Shown here in pieces: positions 20,518 to 30,090 of a DNA stretch of 64,000 bases. Position numbers and translations under genes: made by a program. The notes below the pieces were generated by a model. That model had not been told where the DNA came from and did no database searches. It worked only from the letters and a program-made list of their open reading frames with translations. Location: the NCBI RefSeq assembly GCF_004403065.1, contig NZ_SOHA01000005.1:230352-294351 (forward strand), in the 5' to 3' direction. How positions within the stretch are numbered: the stretch's first letter is position 1; each line of letters begins with the position of its first letter. The DNA comes from Cryobacterium cryoconiti (GTDB lineage: Bacteria; Actinomycetota; Actinomycetes; Actinomycetales; Microbacteriaceae).

Positions 20518-21231
20518 TCACGCCCCGCGGCCCCGGCGCCGCCGGAAGGCGACGATATTCTCGCGTCGCCACCGCGGCCAGCTGCCGATCGCGCGCTGTT
20601 GCGGCAGGCTCCAGCCGTACCGCGCGGCCAGTACCCGGATGACCGTCGTCACCACGACGCAGGCGATCCCGGCGATGGTGATGGGCACCTGCAGCAGGAA
20701 CAGCACCACGAGCAGGCCGCTGCCGACTCCGGCCGCCACCGCGTAGAAGGAGCCGACGTGCATCACCGCGATCGGCACGTTCAGCATCATGTCCCGCAGG
20801 GCCGACCCACCCACGGCGGTGATGACCCCGACGAACAGGGCCGGGATCTCCGGCAGGCCCGCGGCCAGCGCCTTGCTGGTGCCCAGGGCGCCGAACAGCC
20901 CGATCGTGACCGCGTCGAGCGCGATGATGAACGGGCCCAGCCGGTTGAACAGGCTCTGCAGCAGCATCCCGAGCAGAGCCGCCCCCGCGCAGACCGGCAG
21001 ATACCAGTTGCTCTGCAGCGCGGCCGGCACACCGCCCAGCAGGATGTCACGCAGCAGTCCACCGCCGAGCCCCACGGTGACGCCGATCAGGGCGATCCCG
21101 AGCAGGTCGAAGCGACGGTCGGTGAACCGGCCGGCGAACATGGCCCCCTGGATCGCTCCGATCGCGACGGCCGTGAGGTCGAGCCAGAGGGGAATGAAGA
21201 ACGAGGTGGAGGGCACCCCTAATGAAACCAC
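20518..21231 (-). CDS. Trimeric intracellular cation (TRIC) channel family membrane protein
   Basis: 237 residues with about seven hydrophobic segments arranged as two similar halves: [20 protein letters not shown] in the first and [19 protein letters not shown] in the second. The GGGxxRDxxL signature defines the bacterial TRIC (UPF0126) family. Bacterial members form potassium-permeable trimers. The C-terminal tail is Arg-rich and cytoplasmic. It is divergent from recO with overlapping 5' regions. Confidence 0.88.
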   Translation of the reverse strand: MVSLGVPSTSFFIPLWLDLTAVAIGAIQGAMFAGRFTDRRFDLLGIALIGVTVGLGGGLLRDILLGGVPAALQSNWYLPVCAGAALLGMLLQSLFNRLGPFIIALDAVTIGLFGALGTSKALAAGLPEIPALFVGVITAVGGSALRDMMLNVPIAVMHVGSFYAVAAGVGSGLLVVLFLLQVPITIAGIACVVVTTVIRVLAARYGWSLPQQRAIGSWPRWRRENIVAFRRRRGRGA

Positions 21232-21293
21232 TGAAACGGGCGACCGTCGGCGCGGAGGACGTCGCAGGGCCCTCCGGGTGGGAGAATCCTAGG

Positions 21294-22016
21294 GTGCCTG
21301 TTTACCGTGATGAAGTCGTCGTGCTGCGCACCCAGAAGCTGGGCGAAGCCGACCGTATCGTCACCATGCTCACCCGCCAGCACGGAAAGGTGCGGGCGGT
21401 CGCCAAAGGGGTGCGCCGCACCGCGTCCAAATTCGGGGCTCGCCTGGAGCCGTTCATGGTCGCTGATGTGCAGCTCTACGAGGGGCGCAGCCTCGACGTG
21501 ATCACGCAGGCGGAGTCCATCGGCTCCTACGGCGCTCTGATCACCGCCGACTACCCGAGCTACACCGCGGCCAGCGCCATGGTCGAGACGGCCGACAAGT
21601 TGACCGAGGCAGAGGGGTCGCTGCAGCAATACCTGCTTCTCGTGGGTGCCCTGCGGTCGCTGTCCCGCCGGGAGCACGGCGCCGGCCTGACGCTGGACTC
21701 CTACCTGCTTCGAGCCCTGTCCATGGCCGGATGGGCCCCCAGCTTCCAGGACTGTGCCCGGTGCGGCGCCGTGGGAGCCCACTCGGCGATGGTCGTGCAG
21801 GTCGGCGGGATCGTCTGCGACGACTGCGCCGCCCCCGGGTCGCCCCGGCTCGATCCCGCGACCATCGCCCTGCTCGGCTCCCTCCTGACCGGGGACTGGG
21901 AACACGCCCAGTCCGCCCCCGACCGAACCAGAGCACAGGCCACCGGAGTCGTCGCCGCGTACACGCAGTGGCACCTCGGACGCGGCCTTCGATCCTTGGA
22001 GCACGTGAGTCGATGA
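21294..22016 (+). CDS. recO: DNA repair protein RecO
   Basis: 240 residues from GTG at 21294. The N-terminal OB fold starts [20 protein letters not shown], and the zinc site is formed by CARC and, ~20 residues on, CDDC. RecO loads RecA on SSB-coated DNA. The frame is open 24 codons further upstream, but the conserved start and a GAGAAT hexamer 6 nt before GTG favour the shorter, possibly leaderless, form. uppS begins in its last codons (overlap 4 bp). Confidence 0.92.
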   Translation: MPVYRDEVVVLRTQKLGEADRIVTMLTRQHGKVRAVAKGVRRTASKFGARLEPFMVADVQLYEGRSLDVITQAESIGSYGALITADYPSYTAASAMVETADKLTEAEGSLQQYLLLVGALRSLSRREHGAGLTLDSYLLRALSMAGWAPSFQDCARCGAVGAHSAMVVQVGGIVCDDCAAPGSPRLDPATIALLGSLLTGDWEHAQSAPDRTRAQATGVVAAYTQWHLGRGLRSLEHVSR

Positions 22017-22831
22017 ACCCCAACCCCTTCGGCCAGAAGCCGTTCACCCACAAGGACGCGGTCCCGTTCAAGCCCCTGGACTGGACGGGCCTGTACCCGC
22101 CGGCCCTGCCGAAGAAGGTCGTGCCCGAACACGTGGCCGTCGTGATGGACGGCAACGGGCGCTGGGCGAACGCGCGCGGACTGCCGCGGGTGGAGGGCCA
22201 CAAGGCTGGGGAAGCCGCCCTCCTCGATGTGGTCGCCGGCGCCATCCAGATGGGCGTCAAACACCTGAGCGTCTACGCCTTCTCCACCGAGAACTGGAAG
22301 CGCTCACCCGACGAGGTGCGCTTCCTGATGGGCTTCAACCGTGATGTGCTGCACCGCCGGCGCGACCAGCTCAACGAGTGGGGGGTGCGCGTGCGGTGGG
22401 CCGGGCGCAAGCCGCGGCTGTGGGCATCCGTCATCAAGGAGCTGCAGTTCGCCGAACAGCTGACCAGGGGCAACGACGTGCTCACCCTCACCATGTGCGT
22501 GAACTACGGCGGGCGCACCGAGATCGCGGATGCCGTTCGCGCGCTGGCTGAGGACGTCGCCGCGGGCAGGCTCAAGCCCTCCGGCATCACCGAGAAGTCC
22601 ATCCAGCGTCACCTGTACACGCCGGATCTGCCTGACGTGGACCTGTTCGTGCGCAGCTCGGGGGAGCAGCGCACCAGCAACTTCATGCTCTGGCAGAGCG
22701 CCTACGCCGAGATGGTGTTCCTGGACACGCTTTGGCCGGATTTCAGCCGCGTCGACCTGTGGCACGCGATCGAGCTCTACGCGTCCCGCAACCGCCGCTA
22801 CGGCGGCGCCGTCGACACCCCGACGCTCTGA
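22013..22831 (+). CDS. uppS: Isoprenyl transferase (undecaprenyl diphosphate synthase)
   Basis: 272 residues. The catalytic VMDGNGRWA motif, FSTENWKR, and the C-terminal [20 protein letters not shown] are complete, as in cis-prenyltransferases that build the C50/C55 lipid carrier for peptidoglycan. The ~45-residue N-terminal extension before EHVAVVMDG is common in actinobacteria. ATG at 22013 overlaps the recO stop. The gene is followed by a 17-bp repeat array. Confidence 0.93.
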   Translation: MNPNPFGQKPFTHKDAVPFKPLDWTGLYPPALPKKVVPEHVAVVMDGNGRWANARGLPRVEGHKAGEAALLDVVAGAIQMGVKHLSVYAFSTENWKRSPDEVRFLMGFNRDVLHRRRDQLNEWGVRVRWAGRKPRLWASVIKELQFAEQLTRGNDVLTLTMCVNYGGRTEIADAVRALAEDVAAGRLKPSGITEKSIQRHLYTPDLPDVDLFVRSSGEQRTSNFMLWQSAYAEMVFLDTLWPDFSRVDLWHAIELYASRNRRYGGAVDTPTL

Positions 22832-22840
22832 CCGCCCACC

Positions 22841-22949
22841 GGTGATCGACCGCCCGCGGTGATCGAGCGCCCGCGGTGATCGAGCGCCCGCGGTGATCGA
22901 CCGCCCGCGGTGATCGAGCGCCCGCGGTGATCGAGCTTGTCGAGATCCC
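22841..22949. repeat. 17-bp tandem repeat array, second copy of the family
   Basis: Five units of about 17 bp with consensus CGCGGTGATCGAGCGCC (two carry CGACC instead of CGAGC) end in GGTGATCGAGCTTGTCGAG followed by ATCCC. Period and terminal element match 9376-9482, but the unit sequence is different and homogeneous here. The array lies between uppS and the DsbA-family gene and can create a false upstream start for the latter. Confidence 0.85.
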
Positions 22950-22986
22950 GGGAATAGACCCACACCCTCCGCCGGTTGCCCTCACA

Positions 22987-23646
22987 GTGAGCGAAACAAT
23001 CAAAGTAGACATCTGGTCCGACGTGCAGTGCCCCTGGTGCTACATCGGAAAGCGCAAGTTCGAGGCCGGGGCGGCCCTGTTCGACGGGAACGTCGAGGTC
23101 GAGTACCACAGCTTTGAACTCGCACCCGATACCCCGGTCGACTTCGACGGCAGCCCCGTCGACTACCTGAGCCAGCGCAAGGGTCTGCCGGTCGCCGAGG
23201 TCGAGCTGATGCTCGAGCGCGTCACCGGTATCGCCGAGAGCGTCGGTCTGCACTACGACTACGACTCGGTGCACCAGACCAACACCGTCATCTCTCACGA
23301 GCTGCTGCACTACGCGAAGGCGCACGGACGCCAGCTCGACATGAAGGAACGCCTCCTCAAGGCGTACTTCGTCGACGGCCGCCACGTCGGCCGGATCGAC
23401 GACCTCGCCGACCTCGCCGCCGAAATCGGACTCGACCGGGGCGACGTCGTGCGCGCCCTGACCGCCCACGACTTCCTCGCGGACGTCAAGGCCGATGTCG
23501 CCCAGGCCACCGCCTACGGCATCCAGGGGGTGCCCTTCTTCGTCATCGACGGCAAGTACGGCATCTCCGGCGCCCAGGACCCCGACACCTTCGCGCAGGC
23601 ACTCCGCCAGGCGCACACCGAAAAATCCGAGGAGAAGAACAAATGA
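22987..23646 (+). CDS. DsbA family oxidoreductase (FrnE-like)
   Basis: 219 residues with the thioredoxin-fold active site CPWC close to the N-terminus and the cis-Pro segment GVPFFVIDGKYGISGAQ near the C-terminus, the FrnE subfamily pattern. It lacks a signal peptide and is therefore a cytoplasmic thiol oxidoreductase or isomerase. I start it at GTG 22987, since the open frame upstream runs through the repeat array. The stop overlaps by 4 bp the start of a tiny Cys-rich protein gene. Confidence 0.88.
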   Translation: MSETIKVDIWSDVQCPWCYIGKRKFEAGAALFDGNVEVEYHSFELAPDTPVDFDGSPVDYLSQRKGLPVAEVELMLERVTGIAESVGLHYDYDSVHQTNTVISHELLHYAKAHGRQLDMKERLLKAYFVDGRHVGRIDDLADLAAEIGLDRGDVVRALTAHDFLADVKADVAQATAYGIQGVPFFVIDGKYGISGAQDPDTFAQALRQAHTEKSEEKNK

Positions 23647-23783
23647 GCACCGTATCCGACACCACCACCATCACCCCCGCCACCCCGGACGCCCCCGCCG
23701 AGGCATCCTCCGTTCCCACGATCGAACTGCTCGGCCAGCCCGACGCCGGCGGCTGCTGCGGCGGCGGCTCCTGCGGCATCTGA
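23643..23783 (+). CDS. Small Cys-rich protein (46 aa) coupled to the DsbA-family gene
   Basis: An ATGA overlap with the DsbA-family stop opens a 46-codon frame. The first ~24 residues are Thr/Pro/Ala-rich and look disordered; then PTIELLGQPDAGG leads into CCGGGSCGI at the very C-terminus. Three Cys in a Gly loop suggest a metal or thiol carrier, or a substrate of the neighbouring oxidoreductase. The frame is in phase with the usual codon bias and has no better alternative. I know no named family for it. Confidence 0.72.
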   Translation: MSTVSDTTTITPATPDAPAEASSVPTIELLGQPDAGGCCGGGSCGI

Positions 23784-23828
23784 CTGAGCCGTTCGCAGGG
23801 CGTGCCGACGTGGGGGAGAATTGAGCGG

Positions 23829-25001
23829 ATGACTTCTGTAACCGATACCCGCCCGGCGCCCCTCAAGATCGGCCCGCTCACGCTCGACGTGCCCGTCGTT
23901 CTCGCGCCGATGGCCGGAATCACCAACACGGCGTTCCGCAGATTGTGCCGCGAGTTCGGCGCGGGCCTCTACGTCAGCGAGATGATCACGTCCCGCGCCC
24001 TGGTGGAACGCACGACCGAGTCGATGCGCCTGATCAACCACCACGAGAGCGAGAAGACGCGTTCCATCCAGCTCTACGGGGTCGACCCAAAGACCGTCGC
24101 CGACGCCGTCACGCTGCTGGTGGCCGAAGACCGTGCCGACCACATCGACCTGAACTTCGGCTGCCCCGTGCCCAAGGTCACCCGGAAGGGCGGCGGCGCC
24201 GCCCTGCCCTGGAAACTGGGACTGTTCCGCCAGATCGTGGAAGCGGCCGTGACGGCCGCGGGGCCCGTGCCCGTGACCGTGAAGATGCGCAAGGGAATCG
24301 ACTCCGACCATCTCACCTACCTGGAAGCCGGCAAAGCGGCCGAAGGCGCCGGTGTCGCAGCCATCGCCCTGCACGCCCGCACGGCCGCCGAGTTCTACTC
24401 CGGACAGGCCGACTGGTCCGCCATCACGACCCTCAAGAACACCATTACCAGCGTGCCCGTGCTCGGCAACGGCGACATCTGGTCCGCCGAGGACGCCCTG
24501 CGCATGGTCGCGGAAACCGGATGCGACGGCGTCGTCGTGGGCCGCGGCTGCCTGGGCCGCCCGTGGCTGTTCGGCGACCTGGCCGCCGCCTTCCGCGGCG
24601 ACGCATCGGGTACCCCGGCCGCCAAGATCGAGCCCACCCTGGGACAGGTGGCCGATGCCTTCCGCCGCCATGCCGTTCTCCTGACCGAGTTCTTCGAGAG
24701 CGAGGAGCGGGCCTGCCGGGACATCCGCAAGCATGTGGCCTGGTACTTCAAGGGCTACCCGGTCGGCGGTGACCTGCGGGCCAGCCTGGCCTCGGTCGTC
24801 TCCCTCGCCCAGCTCGACGATCTGCTCGGCACGCTCGACGGGGACCAGGAGTACCCGGGCGTCGGCGCCGAGGGCCCACGCGGTCGCGCGGGAACCCCGA
24901 AGAAGACCTCACTGCCTGAGCACTGGCTCGATTCCCAGGAGCTCGTGTCGGCGGAGCGCGCCCATCTGACCGAAGGCGAAGGGGACACCAGCGGTGGCTA
25001 A
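23829..25001 (+). CDS. dusB: tRNA-dihydrouridine synthase (DusB-type)
   Basis: 390 residues. The FMN barrel begins LAPMAGITNTAFRRLCREFGA; NFGCPVPKVTRKGGGAAL holds the catalytic Cys and C-terminal helices follow. It reduces uridines in the tRNA D-loop. I start at ATG 23829; a GAGAAT hexamer stands 7 nt upstream. The stop overlaps dgt by 8 bp, a frequent pairing. Confidence 0.93.
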   Translation: MTSVTDTRPAPLKIGPLTLDVPVVLAPMAGITNTAFRRLCREFGAGLYVSEMITSRALVERTTESMRLINHHESEKTRSIQLYGVDPKTVADAVTLLVAEDRADHIDLNFGCPVPKVTRKGGGAALPWKLGLFRQIVEAAVTAAGPVPVTVKMRKGIDSDHLTYLEAGKAAEGAGVAAIALHARTAAEFYSGQADWSAITTLKNTITSVPVLGNGDIWSAEDALRMVAETGCDGVVVGRGCLGRPWLFGDLAAAFRGDASGTPAAKIEPTLGQVADAFRRHAVLLTEFFESEERACRDIRKHVAWYFKGYPVGGDLRASLASVVSLAQLDDLLGTLDGDQEYPGVGAEGPRGRAGTPKKTSLPEHWLDSQELVSAERAHLTEGEGDTSGG

Positions 25002-26244
25002 CGAGACCGGCTACACCAGTCACGATGAGGAACGCTGGCTGCCTGAGGAACACGACTCCCGACGCAGCGACTTCGCGCGCGACCGGGCCCGCCTGCTGCA
25101 CTCGAGCGCCCTGCGCCGTCTGGCAGCCAAGACGCAGGTGCTCAGCCCTGCCGCCGGGCTCGACTTCGCGCGCAACCGGCTCACCCATTCCCTCGAGGTG
25201 GCGCAGGTCGGGCGCGAACTGGCCCTGCGGCTGGGCCTGGATCCGGACATCGTCGACACCGCCTGCCTGGCGCACGACATCGGGCACCCGCCTTTCGGTC
25301 ACAACGGTGAGAAGGCGCTCAACACCTGGTCCGCTGACATCGGCGGGTTCGAGGGCAACGCGCAGACCCTGCGCCTGCTCACCCGCCTCGAGCCCAAGGT
25401 CTTCGGCAGGGACGGACGCAGCTACGGGCTGAACCTCACCCGGGCGAGCCTCGACGCCAGCTGCAAGTACCCGTGGCCGGCCGACTCCTCGGTGGCCGAT
25501 CCGAGCGGACGCGCCAAGTACGGTTTCTACCCCGACGACCGTGGGGCCTTCGAGTGGATGCGCACCGGCGCGCCCGAACGCCGTCTCAGCATCGAGGCCC
25601 AGGTCATGGACCTCTCCGACGACATCGCCTACTCCGTGCACGACTTCGAAGACGCCGTCGTGAACGGCTACATCGACGTGGCCCTGCTGAGCAGCCGAGC
25701 CGACCACGACGAGCTCCTCGCCACGATGACCGAGTGGACCGGCGACGGCTTGACGGAGGACGACCTCGCGGACGCCTTCAACCGACTCGATTCCCTCAAC
25801 GCGTGGCTGGAGAGCTGGACCGGCAGCCGGCACGACCAGGGCCGGCTCAAGAACCTGACGAGCCAGCTGATCGGGCGGTTCAGCGGAGCCGCCGTGCGCG
25901 CCACCCGGGAGGCGAACCCGGGAGCGCACCTGAACCGATTCGGCGCCCACGTGGAAGTGCCCCGGGAGGTGGAAGCGGAAATCGCCGTGCTCAAGGGCAT
26001 TGTGGCGACGTTCGTGATGACCCGCCAGACCCGCAAACCCATCTATGTGGAGCAGCGCCAGGTGCTCACTCTTCTGGCGCGCACCCTGCACGCCACCGGC
26101 GACCAGCATCTCGACCCGGGCTACCAGGAGGACTGGCACGCGGCCGCCGACGATGCGGCCCGCAAACGTGTCGTCGTCGACCAGGTCGCCAGCCTCACCG
26201 ATCAGTCGGCGCTGGCCTGGTACGAACGACTGGTGAAGCGCTGA
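24994..26244 (+). CDS. dgt: Deoxyguanosinetriphosphate triphosphohydrolase-like protein
   Basis: 416 residues from GTG at 24994. The HD-domain metal ligands are in NRLTHSLEVAQVGRELA and CLAHDIGHPPFGHNGE, with the usual Dgt N-terminal RSDFARDRARLLHSSALRRL. It hydrolyses dNTP to nucleoside and tripolyphosphate and so tunes dNTP pools. It lies between dusB and dnaG, the standard actinobacterial order. Confidence 0.93.
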   Translation: MANETGYTSHDEERWLPEEHDSRRSDFARDRARLLHSSALRRLAAKTQVLSPAAGLDFARNRLTHSLEVAQVGRELALRLGLDPDIVDTACLAHDIGHPPFGHNGEKALNTWSADIGGFEGNAQTLRLLTRLEPKVFGRDGRSYGLNLTRASLDASCKYPWPADSSVADPSGRAKYGFYPDDRGAFEWMRTGAPERRLSIEAQVMDLSDDIAYSVHDFEDAVVNGYIDVALLSSRADHDELLATMTEWTGDGLTEDDLADAFNRLDSLNAWLESWTGSRHDQGRLKNLTSQLIGRFSGAAVRATREANPGAHLNRFGAHVEVPREVEAEIAVLKGIVATFVMTRQTRKPIYVEQRQVLTLLARTLHATGDQHLDPGYQEDWHAAADDAARKRVVVDQVASLTDQSALAWYERLVKR

Positions 26245-26311
26245 GGCCTGCACCGAACGACAGCACCGCACAGAACGACAGCACGGCACCGAATACCGAC
26301 ACGGGCAGGAC

Positions 26312-26323
26312 TAACATTCAGCT
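26312..26323 (+). promoter_or_regulatory. Leaderless-type promoter of dnaG
   Basis: TAACAT at 26312-26317 is followed after exactly 6 nt by the dnaG ATG, without a ribosome site. It is preceded by a degenerate GAACGACAGCAC direct repeat (around 26255-26290). Confidence 0.6.
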
Positions 26324-28186
26324 ATGGCAGGCCTGATTCGACAAAATGACATCGAAGAGGTCAAGGCCCGCACCAACATCGCCGACATCGTCGGCGACTA
26401 CGTGAGCCTCAAGTCCGCCGGCGTCGGCTCGATGAAGGGTCTGTGCCCCTTTCACGACGAGCGCAGCCCGAGCTTCCACGTGCGCCCGCAGGTCGGTTTC
26501 TACCACTGCTTCGGCTGCGGCGAGAGCGGCGACGTCTACTCCTTCCTGCAGAAGATGGACCACGTCAGCTTCAGCGAGGCCGTCGAACGACTGGCCGGAC
26601 GGGTCGGCATCGAACTGCACTACGAGGGCGGGGCCGGCGAGGCACCCGACCACACCAACCGGGCGCGCCTGTACGCCGCCAACCAGGCGGCCGCCGACTT
26701 CTTCGTGGAGCGCCTCGGCAGCCCCGGCGCGCTGGTCGGGCGCACCTTCCTCGGCGAGCGCGGCTTCGATTCCCTGGCGGCCGCCCGGTTCGGCGTGGGC
26801 TTCGCCCCGAAGAGCTGGGACGAGCTCACCAACCACCTGCGCGGCAAGGGGTTCTCCACCGAGGAGCTCACCCTGTCCGGCCTGGTCTCCAGTGGCGACC
26901 GTGGCGTGTACGACCGTTTCCGGGGCCGGCTGGTGTGGCCGATCCGGGACATCACCGGTCAGACCATCGGCTTCGGGGCGCGCCGCCTTCTCGACGACGA
27001 CAAGGGACCCAAATACCTGAACACCCCCGAGACGCCGATCTACCACAAGGCTCAGGTGCTGTACGGCCTGGACCTGGCCAAACGGGACATCTCCCGCGGA
27101 CACCAGGTCGTCGTCGTCGAGGGGTACACCGACGTCATGGCCTGCCATCTCGCCGGGGTGACGACTGCGGTCGCCACCTGCGGGACATCCTTCGGGGTCG
27201 ACCACATCAAGGTGCTCCGCCGGGTGCTGGGTGACGACAGCGGGGTCGGCGAGGTCGTGTTCACGTTCGACCCGGATGCCGCCGGTCAGAAGGCCGCCAT
27301 GCGCGCGTTCAGTGAAGAGCAGCGTTTCTCCGCGCAGACGTACGTGGCCGTCGCCCCCGAGGGGCTGGACCCCTGCGACCTGCGGCTGCACCGCGGCGAT
27401 GACGCCGTGCGCCGGCTGATCGACTCGAAGAAGCCCATGTTCGAGTTCATGATCCGGCAGCTGCTCGGGCAGTACAACCTCGACACGGTGGAGGGTCGTG
27501 TGGCTGCCCTCCGCGCCGCGGCGCCGATCGTCGGAGACATCCGCGACCCGGCCCTGCGCCCCGGCTACACGCACGAGCTGGCCCGCATGCTCGGCATGGA
27601 ACTCGGCGAGGTCGGCAAGGCCGTCTCCGCCGCCGTCTCACGCTCCCGCTCGTCAGGCACCACCACAACGACCCGGCAGACCGGCGCCGACGAACCCGCG
27701 CCCCGGGAGCAACCGTTCTCCATGCTCGACCTGGCCACCGACCCGGTCACCCGGATGGAACGCGACGGCCTGATGGCCATGCTCCAGCGCCCGACGCTGG
27801 TCGGCGTCGACCTGATCCAACGGGCCGTGCAGACCACGTTCGCGAACACCACTCTGGCCCTGGTGCGTGACGCCATCGCGGCCAGCGTGCCGCACCACGA
27901 TGCCGCCGACTGGCTCGACCGCATCGTCGCTGAGGTTCCGCCGCCCGTGGAGAACCTGGTCAAGGAGCTGGCCATGGCGTCCCTGCCCGAACGCTCCGAA
28001 CGCGAGGTCGCCCGGTACGTGCGCGACATCACGGTGGCGTTGATCCACAGCGACCTGCTGCGCCAGAAAGCAGAGCTCCTGGGGCGCCTGCAGCGAGCGG
28101 ATGCCACCAACCGCGAGGTGTACGTGGCGCTTCAGCGGGAGCTGGTGCGGGTCGAGGCCGAACGCCGCAATCTTCGCGAGGAGTAG
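26324..28186 (+). CDS. dnaG: DNA primase
   Basis: 620 residues. The CHC2 zinc finger is CPFHDERSPSFHV followed by HCFGCG; the TOPRIM core has VVVVEGYTDVMA and FDPDAAGQKAA; the C-terminal helicase-interaction domain follows. DnaG makes the RNA primers for Okazaki fragments. The ATG fits a leaderless promoter (TAACAT-N6-ATG). Confidence 0.97.
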   Translation: MAGLIRQNDIEEVKARTNIADIVGDYVSLKSAGVGSMKGLCPFHDERSPSFHVRPQVGFYHCFGCGESGDVYSFLQKMDHVSFSEAVERLAGRVGIELHYEGGAGEAPDHTNRARLYAANQAAADFFVERLGSPGALVGRTFLGERGFDSLAAARFGVGFAPKSWDELTNHLRGKGFSTEELTLSGLVSSGDRGVYDRFRGRLVWPIRDITGQTIGFGARRLLDDDKGPKYLNTPETPIYHKAQVLYGLDLAKRDISRGHQVVVVEGYTDVMACHLAGVTTAVATCGTSFGVDHIKVLRRVLGDDSGVGEVVFTFDPDAAGQKAAMRAFSEEQRFSAQTYVAVAPEGLDPCDLRLHRGDDAVRRLIDSKKPMFEFMIRQLLGQYNLDTVEGRVAALRAAAPIVGDIRDPALRPGYTHELARMLGMELGEVGKAVSAAVSRSRSSGTTTTTRQTGADEPAPREQPFSMLDLATDPVTRMERDGLMAMLQRPTLVGVDLIQRAVQTTFANTTLALVRDAIAASVPHHDAADWLDRIVAEVPPPVENLVKELAMASLPERSEREVARYVRDITVALIHSDLLRQKAELLGRLQRADATNREVYVALQRELVRVEAERRNLREE

Positions 28187-28357
28187 GGCGCCCAGCGTTC
28201 GCCCACCGGGCCGGCGCACGTTGCAGCTCGATAAAGATGCCTGTCATTGAGCCGGTCGACCGGGCATTATGTGCTAATTCTTTTCCTACAGCAATGCGGG
28301 GCCGTGCACGATTCGTGCGTCCCGGCATCGGTTTCCTAGAGGAAGAGGCTCACGGCT

Positions 28358-29995
28358 ATGGCATTCTCATCCACTTCACGCGCGAGAGGGCTCAGTGCCG
28401 CAGCGGTCGTCGCTGCCGCCGCATTGACCCTGGCGGGTTGCTCCGCCGGCGGGACAGACGGCGAGACCACCTCGGGTGGCGACGCCATCACGATCGGCAC
28501 GACCGACAAGATCACGTCGCTCGACCCGGCCGGTTCCTACGACAACGGTTCGTTCGCCGTGCAGAACCAGGTCTTCCCGTTCCTGATGAACACGCCCTAC
28601 GGAAGCCCCGACGTGGAGCCCGACATCGCCACGGCCGCCGAGTTCACCAGCCCGACCGAATACACCGTCACCCTCAAGCCTGGCCTGAAGTGGGCCAACG
28701 GCAACGACTTGACCTCCTCGGACGTCAAGTTCACGTTCGACCGCCAGCTCGCCATCGCCGACGACAACGGCCCCTCCTCGCTGCTCTACAACCTGGACAG
28801 CGTCGCGGCCCCCGACGACACCACCGTCGTCTTCACGCTCAAGCAGGCGGACGACCAGATCTTCCCGCAGATCCTGTCCAGCCCGGCCGGCCCGATCGTC
28901 GACGAGGACTCGTTCTCGGCCACCGAGCTCACGCCCGACCAGGACATCGTCGACGCGAACGCGTTCGCCGGCCAGTACGTCATCACCAGCTACGACTTCA
29001 ACAACCTGGTCGGCTACAAGGCCAACCCGGACTACGAGGGTCTCCTGGGCGCTGCCAAGACCGACGTCGTCAACGTGAAGTATTACGCCGACGCCTCCAA
29101 CCTGAAGCTCGAAGTGCAGCAGGGTGACATCGATGTTGCGTTCCGCAGCCTGTCGGCCACCGACATCGAGGACCTGCGTGGAAACGACCAGGTGAAGGTC
29201 GTCGACGGCCCCGGCGGCGAGCTCCGCTACATCACCTTCAACTTCGACACCCAGCCCTACGGTGCGAAGACCGCCGAGGCCGACCCGGCCAAGGCCCTCG
29301 CCGTGCGCCAGGCCGTCGCCGACCTGGTCGACCGCGAAGAGATCGCCAAGCAGGTCTACAAGGGCACCTACACCCCGGTGTACTCCTTCGTGCCCGCCGG
29401 ACTCACCGGTGCCACCGAGTCCCTCAAGACCCTCTACGGCGACGGTGAGGGTGCCCCCGACGTCGACAAGGCGAAGGCCACCCTCGACGCCGCCGGGGTG
29501 ACCGGGCCGGTCGAGCTGAACCTCCAGTACAGCAACGACCACTACGGACCCTCGTCCGGCGACGAATACGCCCTCGTGAAGGACCAGCTGGAAGCATCGG
29601 GCCTCTTCACGGTCAACCTGCAGACCACCGAGTGGGTCCAGTACTCCAAGGACCGCACCACGGATGTCTACCCGGTCTACCAGCTCGGCTGGTTCCCGGA
29701 CTACTCCGACGCCGACAACTACCTGACCCCGTTCTTCCTCGAAGGCGGCTTCCTGAAGAACCACTACAGCGACCCCGAGGTCGACGCCCTGATCCTCAAG
29801 CAGGCCGTCACGACCGACCCCGGTGAGCGCACCGCGATCATCGAGGAGATCCAGGACAAGGTCGCCGCGCAGCTGTCGACCGTGCCGCTGCTCCAGGGTG
29901 CCCAGGTCGCCGTCACCGGCACCGATGTGACCGGAACCGAAGACACGCTCGACGCGTCGTTCAAGTTCCGGTACGCGGCGCTGGCGAAGGGTTAG
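28358..29995 (+). CDS. ABC transporter substrate-binding lipoprotein (family 5, peptide/nickel type)
   Basis: 545 residues. A Sec signal with lipobox LAGC (Cys28) shows it is a lipoprotein anchored outside the membrane. The mature protein has the SBP family 5 pattern (ITSLDPAGSYDNGSFAVQNQ near the N-terminus; KPGLKWANGNDLTSSDVKF). It binds oligopeptides or related solutes for the importer encoded downstream. About 95 bp separate it from the first permease, and a strong hairpin fills that gap. An AGAGGAAGAGG site precedes the ATG. Confidence 0.93.
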   Translation: MAFSSTSRARGLSAAAVVAAAALTLAGCSAGGTDGETTSGGDAITIGTTDKITSLDPAGSYDNGSFAVQNQVFPFLMNTPYGSPDVEPDIATAAEFTSPTEYTVTLKPGLKWANGNDLTSSDVKFTFDRQLAIADDNGPSSLLYNLDSVAAPDDTTVVFTLKQADDQIFPQILSSPAGPIVDEDSFSATELTPDQDIVDANAFAGQYVITSYDFNNLVGYKANPDYEGLLGAAKTDVVNVKYYADASNLKLEVQQGDIDVAFRSLSATDIEDLRGNDQVKVVDGPGGELRYITFNFDTQPYGAKTAEADPAKALAVRQAVADLVDREEIAKQVYKGTYTPVYSFVPAGLTGATESLKTLYGDGEGAPDVDKAKATLDAAGVTGPVELNLQYSNDHYGPSSGDEYALVKDQLEASGLFTVNLQTTEWVQYSKDRTTDVYPVYQLGWFPDYSDADNYLTPFFLEGGFLKNHYSDPEVDALILKQAVTTDPGERTAIIEEIQDKVAAQLSTVPLLQGAQVAVTGTDVTGTEDTLDASFKFRYAALAKG

Positions 29996-30031
29996 AGCAT
30001 CCTTCGTTAGAGTTTCTCTAATCTGACAGCC

Positions 30032-30066
30032 GGGGGCATCCAGCAGCGTGCGCGCTGGGTGCCCCC
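30032..30066 (+). terminator. Intra-operon hairpin between binding protein and permease genes
   Basis: GGGGGCATCCAGC pairs with GCTGGGTGCCCCC over 13 bp with one G-T pair. Its position after the binding-protein gene suggests a partial terminator or 3' stabiliser that keeps the binding protein in excess over the membrane parts. Confidence 0.65.
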
Positions 30067-30090
30067 GCTTAGTGCATTCGTTAGGCAGGA

